DNA of 60,919 bases from an archaeon (GTDB lineage Archaea > Asgardarchaeota > Thorarchaeia > Thorarchaeales > Thorarchaeaceae), in contig JAJRZD010000053.1 in the NCBI GenBank assembly GCA_024275415.1, positions 1 to 60,919 of the forward strand, written 5' to 3'. This document shows, piece by piece, positions 60,219 to 60,919 of this stretch; positions within the stretch are counted from its first letter, which is position 1; each line of letters begins with the position of its first letter. The translations under genes and the position numbers were made by a program. The notes beneath the pieces are model-generated. The model was not told where the DNA came from. It searched no databases and worked only from the letters and a program-made list of their open reading frames with translations.

Positions 60219-60919
60219 TCGACGAATGGGTTATCGAAGCTAAGGATAGACTCTGCGACTTCGGGTCGCATCATGTCAGACGGAGGAACTTGCCCGTCTT
60301 GAAGCATGGCACGGATCCTTCTTCCAGCGAAATTCACGATATTGTCGCCAGAGTGCGGACAGACCTTGTCATTCGATATGCTGTTGCACTTCTTGCAGAA
60401 GAAGAACGAACGGAAGAAGATGGGTGTGATCTTCAGGTCTGGGTATTCATCGAAGATGGCATGCGCATCGAACGGGCCATAGTAGTCCCCGACGCCTGCG
60501 TGATCACGCCCAACTATGAAATGGGTGCATCCGAAGTTCTGACGCATTATCGCATGATGCACCGCTTCCTTTGGACCACCATACCGCATTTCTGTGTGCA
60601 GGACGGACATATGGGCATGTGCTTCGGGGTAGTAGTTCTTCATCAATACCTTGTATGACTCGAGGATGACTTCATCCCTGAAGTCACCGGCCTTCTTCTT
60701 ACCTATGAGCGGATTGATGAAGAGACCGTCTACAATTGAGAGAGCAGTCTTCTGGACATACTCGTGTCCTAAGTGTGGGGTGTTTCTGGTCTGAAAGGCG
60801 ACTACTGTTTTCCAGCCTTTCTCCTCAAAGAGTGCTCGGGTTTGTTTCGGTGAAAGTGTATGTTCCGGATAGGGATTGCCTATGTCATTAAGCAGCGTGA
60901 CCTTTCCACCAATCAGATA
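60215..60919 (-). CDS. sat: ATP sulfurylase (sulfate adenylyltransferase), 5' end cut by the window
   Basis: Makes APS from ATP and sulfate. The frame is open from 60919 (the window edge) to the TGA at 60215-60217, so the N-terminal part lies outside. Visible: VVAFQTRNTPHLGHEYVQK (the QxRN...HxGH nucleotide motif), GLFINPLIGKKKAGDF, VGRDHAGVGDYYGPFDA and a zinc site CKKCNSISNDKVCPHSG typical of archaeal and dissimilatory types. It overlaps the AP-superfamily gene by GTGA. With cysC it gives a complete route to PAPS. Confidence 0.95.
   Translation of the reverse strand, partial: YLIGGKVTLLNDIGNPYPEHTLSPKQTRALFEEKGWKTVVAFQTRNTPHLGHEYVQKTALSIVDGLFINPLIGKKKAGDFRDEVILESYKVLMKNYYPEAHAHMSVLHTEMRYGGPKEAVHHAIMRQNFGCTHFIVGRDHAGVGDYYGPFDAHAIFDEYPDLKITPIFFRSFFFCKKCNSISNDKVCPHSGDNIVNFAGRRIRAMLQDGQVPPSDMMRPEVAESILSFDNPFVE

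Overview
The window reads as a gene-dense chromosomal piece from an archaeon, most likely an Asgard archaeon (a Thorarchaeia-like lineage is my guess, not proven). Seen directly: TATA boxes of the TTTAAAT/TTTATAA type about 25-45 nt ahead of starts, GGAGG/GGTGA ribosome binding sites, frequent GTG/TTG starts and very short gaps. Archaeal family markers include NreA, a GAN/RecJ-like DHH protein, a COG3364-like zinc ribbon, a DUF131-like membrane protein, an HTH/zinc-ribbon regulator (COG3357-like) and a COG1379-like PHP protein. The Asgard hint comes from a complete Ras/Rab-type GTPase together with a PRMT-like methyltransferase and TPR proteins.

Layout. (1) 0.1-3.5 kb: an A+T-richer island with a C5-cytosine methyltransferase, a Mig-type T/G mismatch glycosylase and a probable PD-(D/E)XK restriction endonuclease, i.e. 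a restriction-modification set carrying its own repair enzyme for deaminated 5-methylcytosine. (2) 4.1-13.8 kb: a uvrB-uvrA-uvrA-uvrC run with two full-length UvrA paralogues. (3) 13.8-21 kb: a stand-alone Lrp/AsnC ligand domain, an APC permease, a ferredoxin, a surface-anchored phospholipase D-like protein, a TPR protein, a MazG/dCTPase-like enzyme, a nitrilase-family amidohydrolase and a tiny D/E/W-repeat microprotein. (4) 21-31 kb: purine salvage (MTAP plus a phosphoribosyltransferase), the PRMT-like enzyme, TPR/zinc-ribbon and NUDIX proteins, the DHH nuclease, a tail-anchored protein, a cupin, a HAD phosphatase and the GTPase. (5) 31-41 kb: an apparently circularly permuted solute-binding protein, a decayed gene, a surface protein, a HerA-like ATPase, MFS and DASS transporters. 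(6) 41-46.5 kb: an operon of two unrecognised proteins and a Ski2/Hel308-like helicase with a zinc-binding N-terminus, with striking inverted-repeat structure in its leader and just ahead of the helicase. (7) 46.5-52.7 kb: an RNA-metabolism-flavoured cluster (zinc ribbon, DUF131, metallo-beta-lactamase RNase) followed by an alcohol dehydrogenase, a PHP protein and small regulators. (8) 52.7-60.9 kb: a membrane-tethered winged-helix protein under a palindrome that encloses its TATA box, NreA, an orphan TadC/ArlJ-like protein, and a PAPS-forming group (ATP sulfurylase, cut by the window end, AP-superfamily phosphohydrolase, APS kinase, ribbon-helix-helix protein).

Genome maintenance is the strongest theme (Mig, UvrABC, DHH nuclease, HerA-like ATPase, helicase, NreA). 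No tRNA, rRNA, CRISPR array or complete insertion sequence was recognised. Several convergent gene pairs are separated by G+C-rich hairpins, some with U-tracts. Five stretches without a confident gene (3500-4083, 15405-15890, 28473-28943, 30728-31054, 32825-33446) hold decayed coding fragments or nothing I can name.
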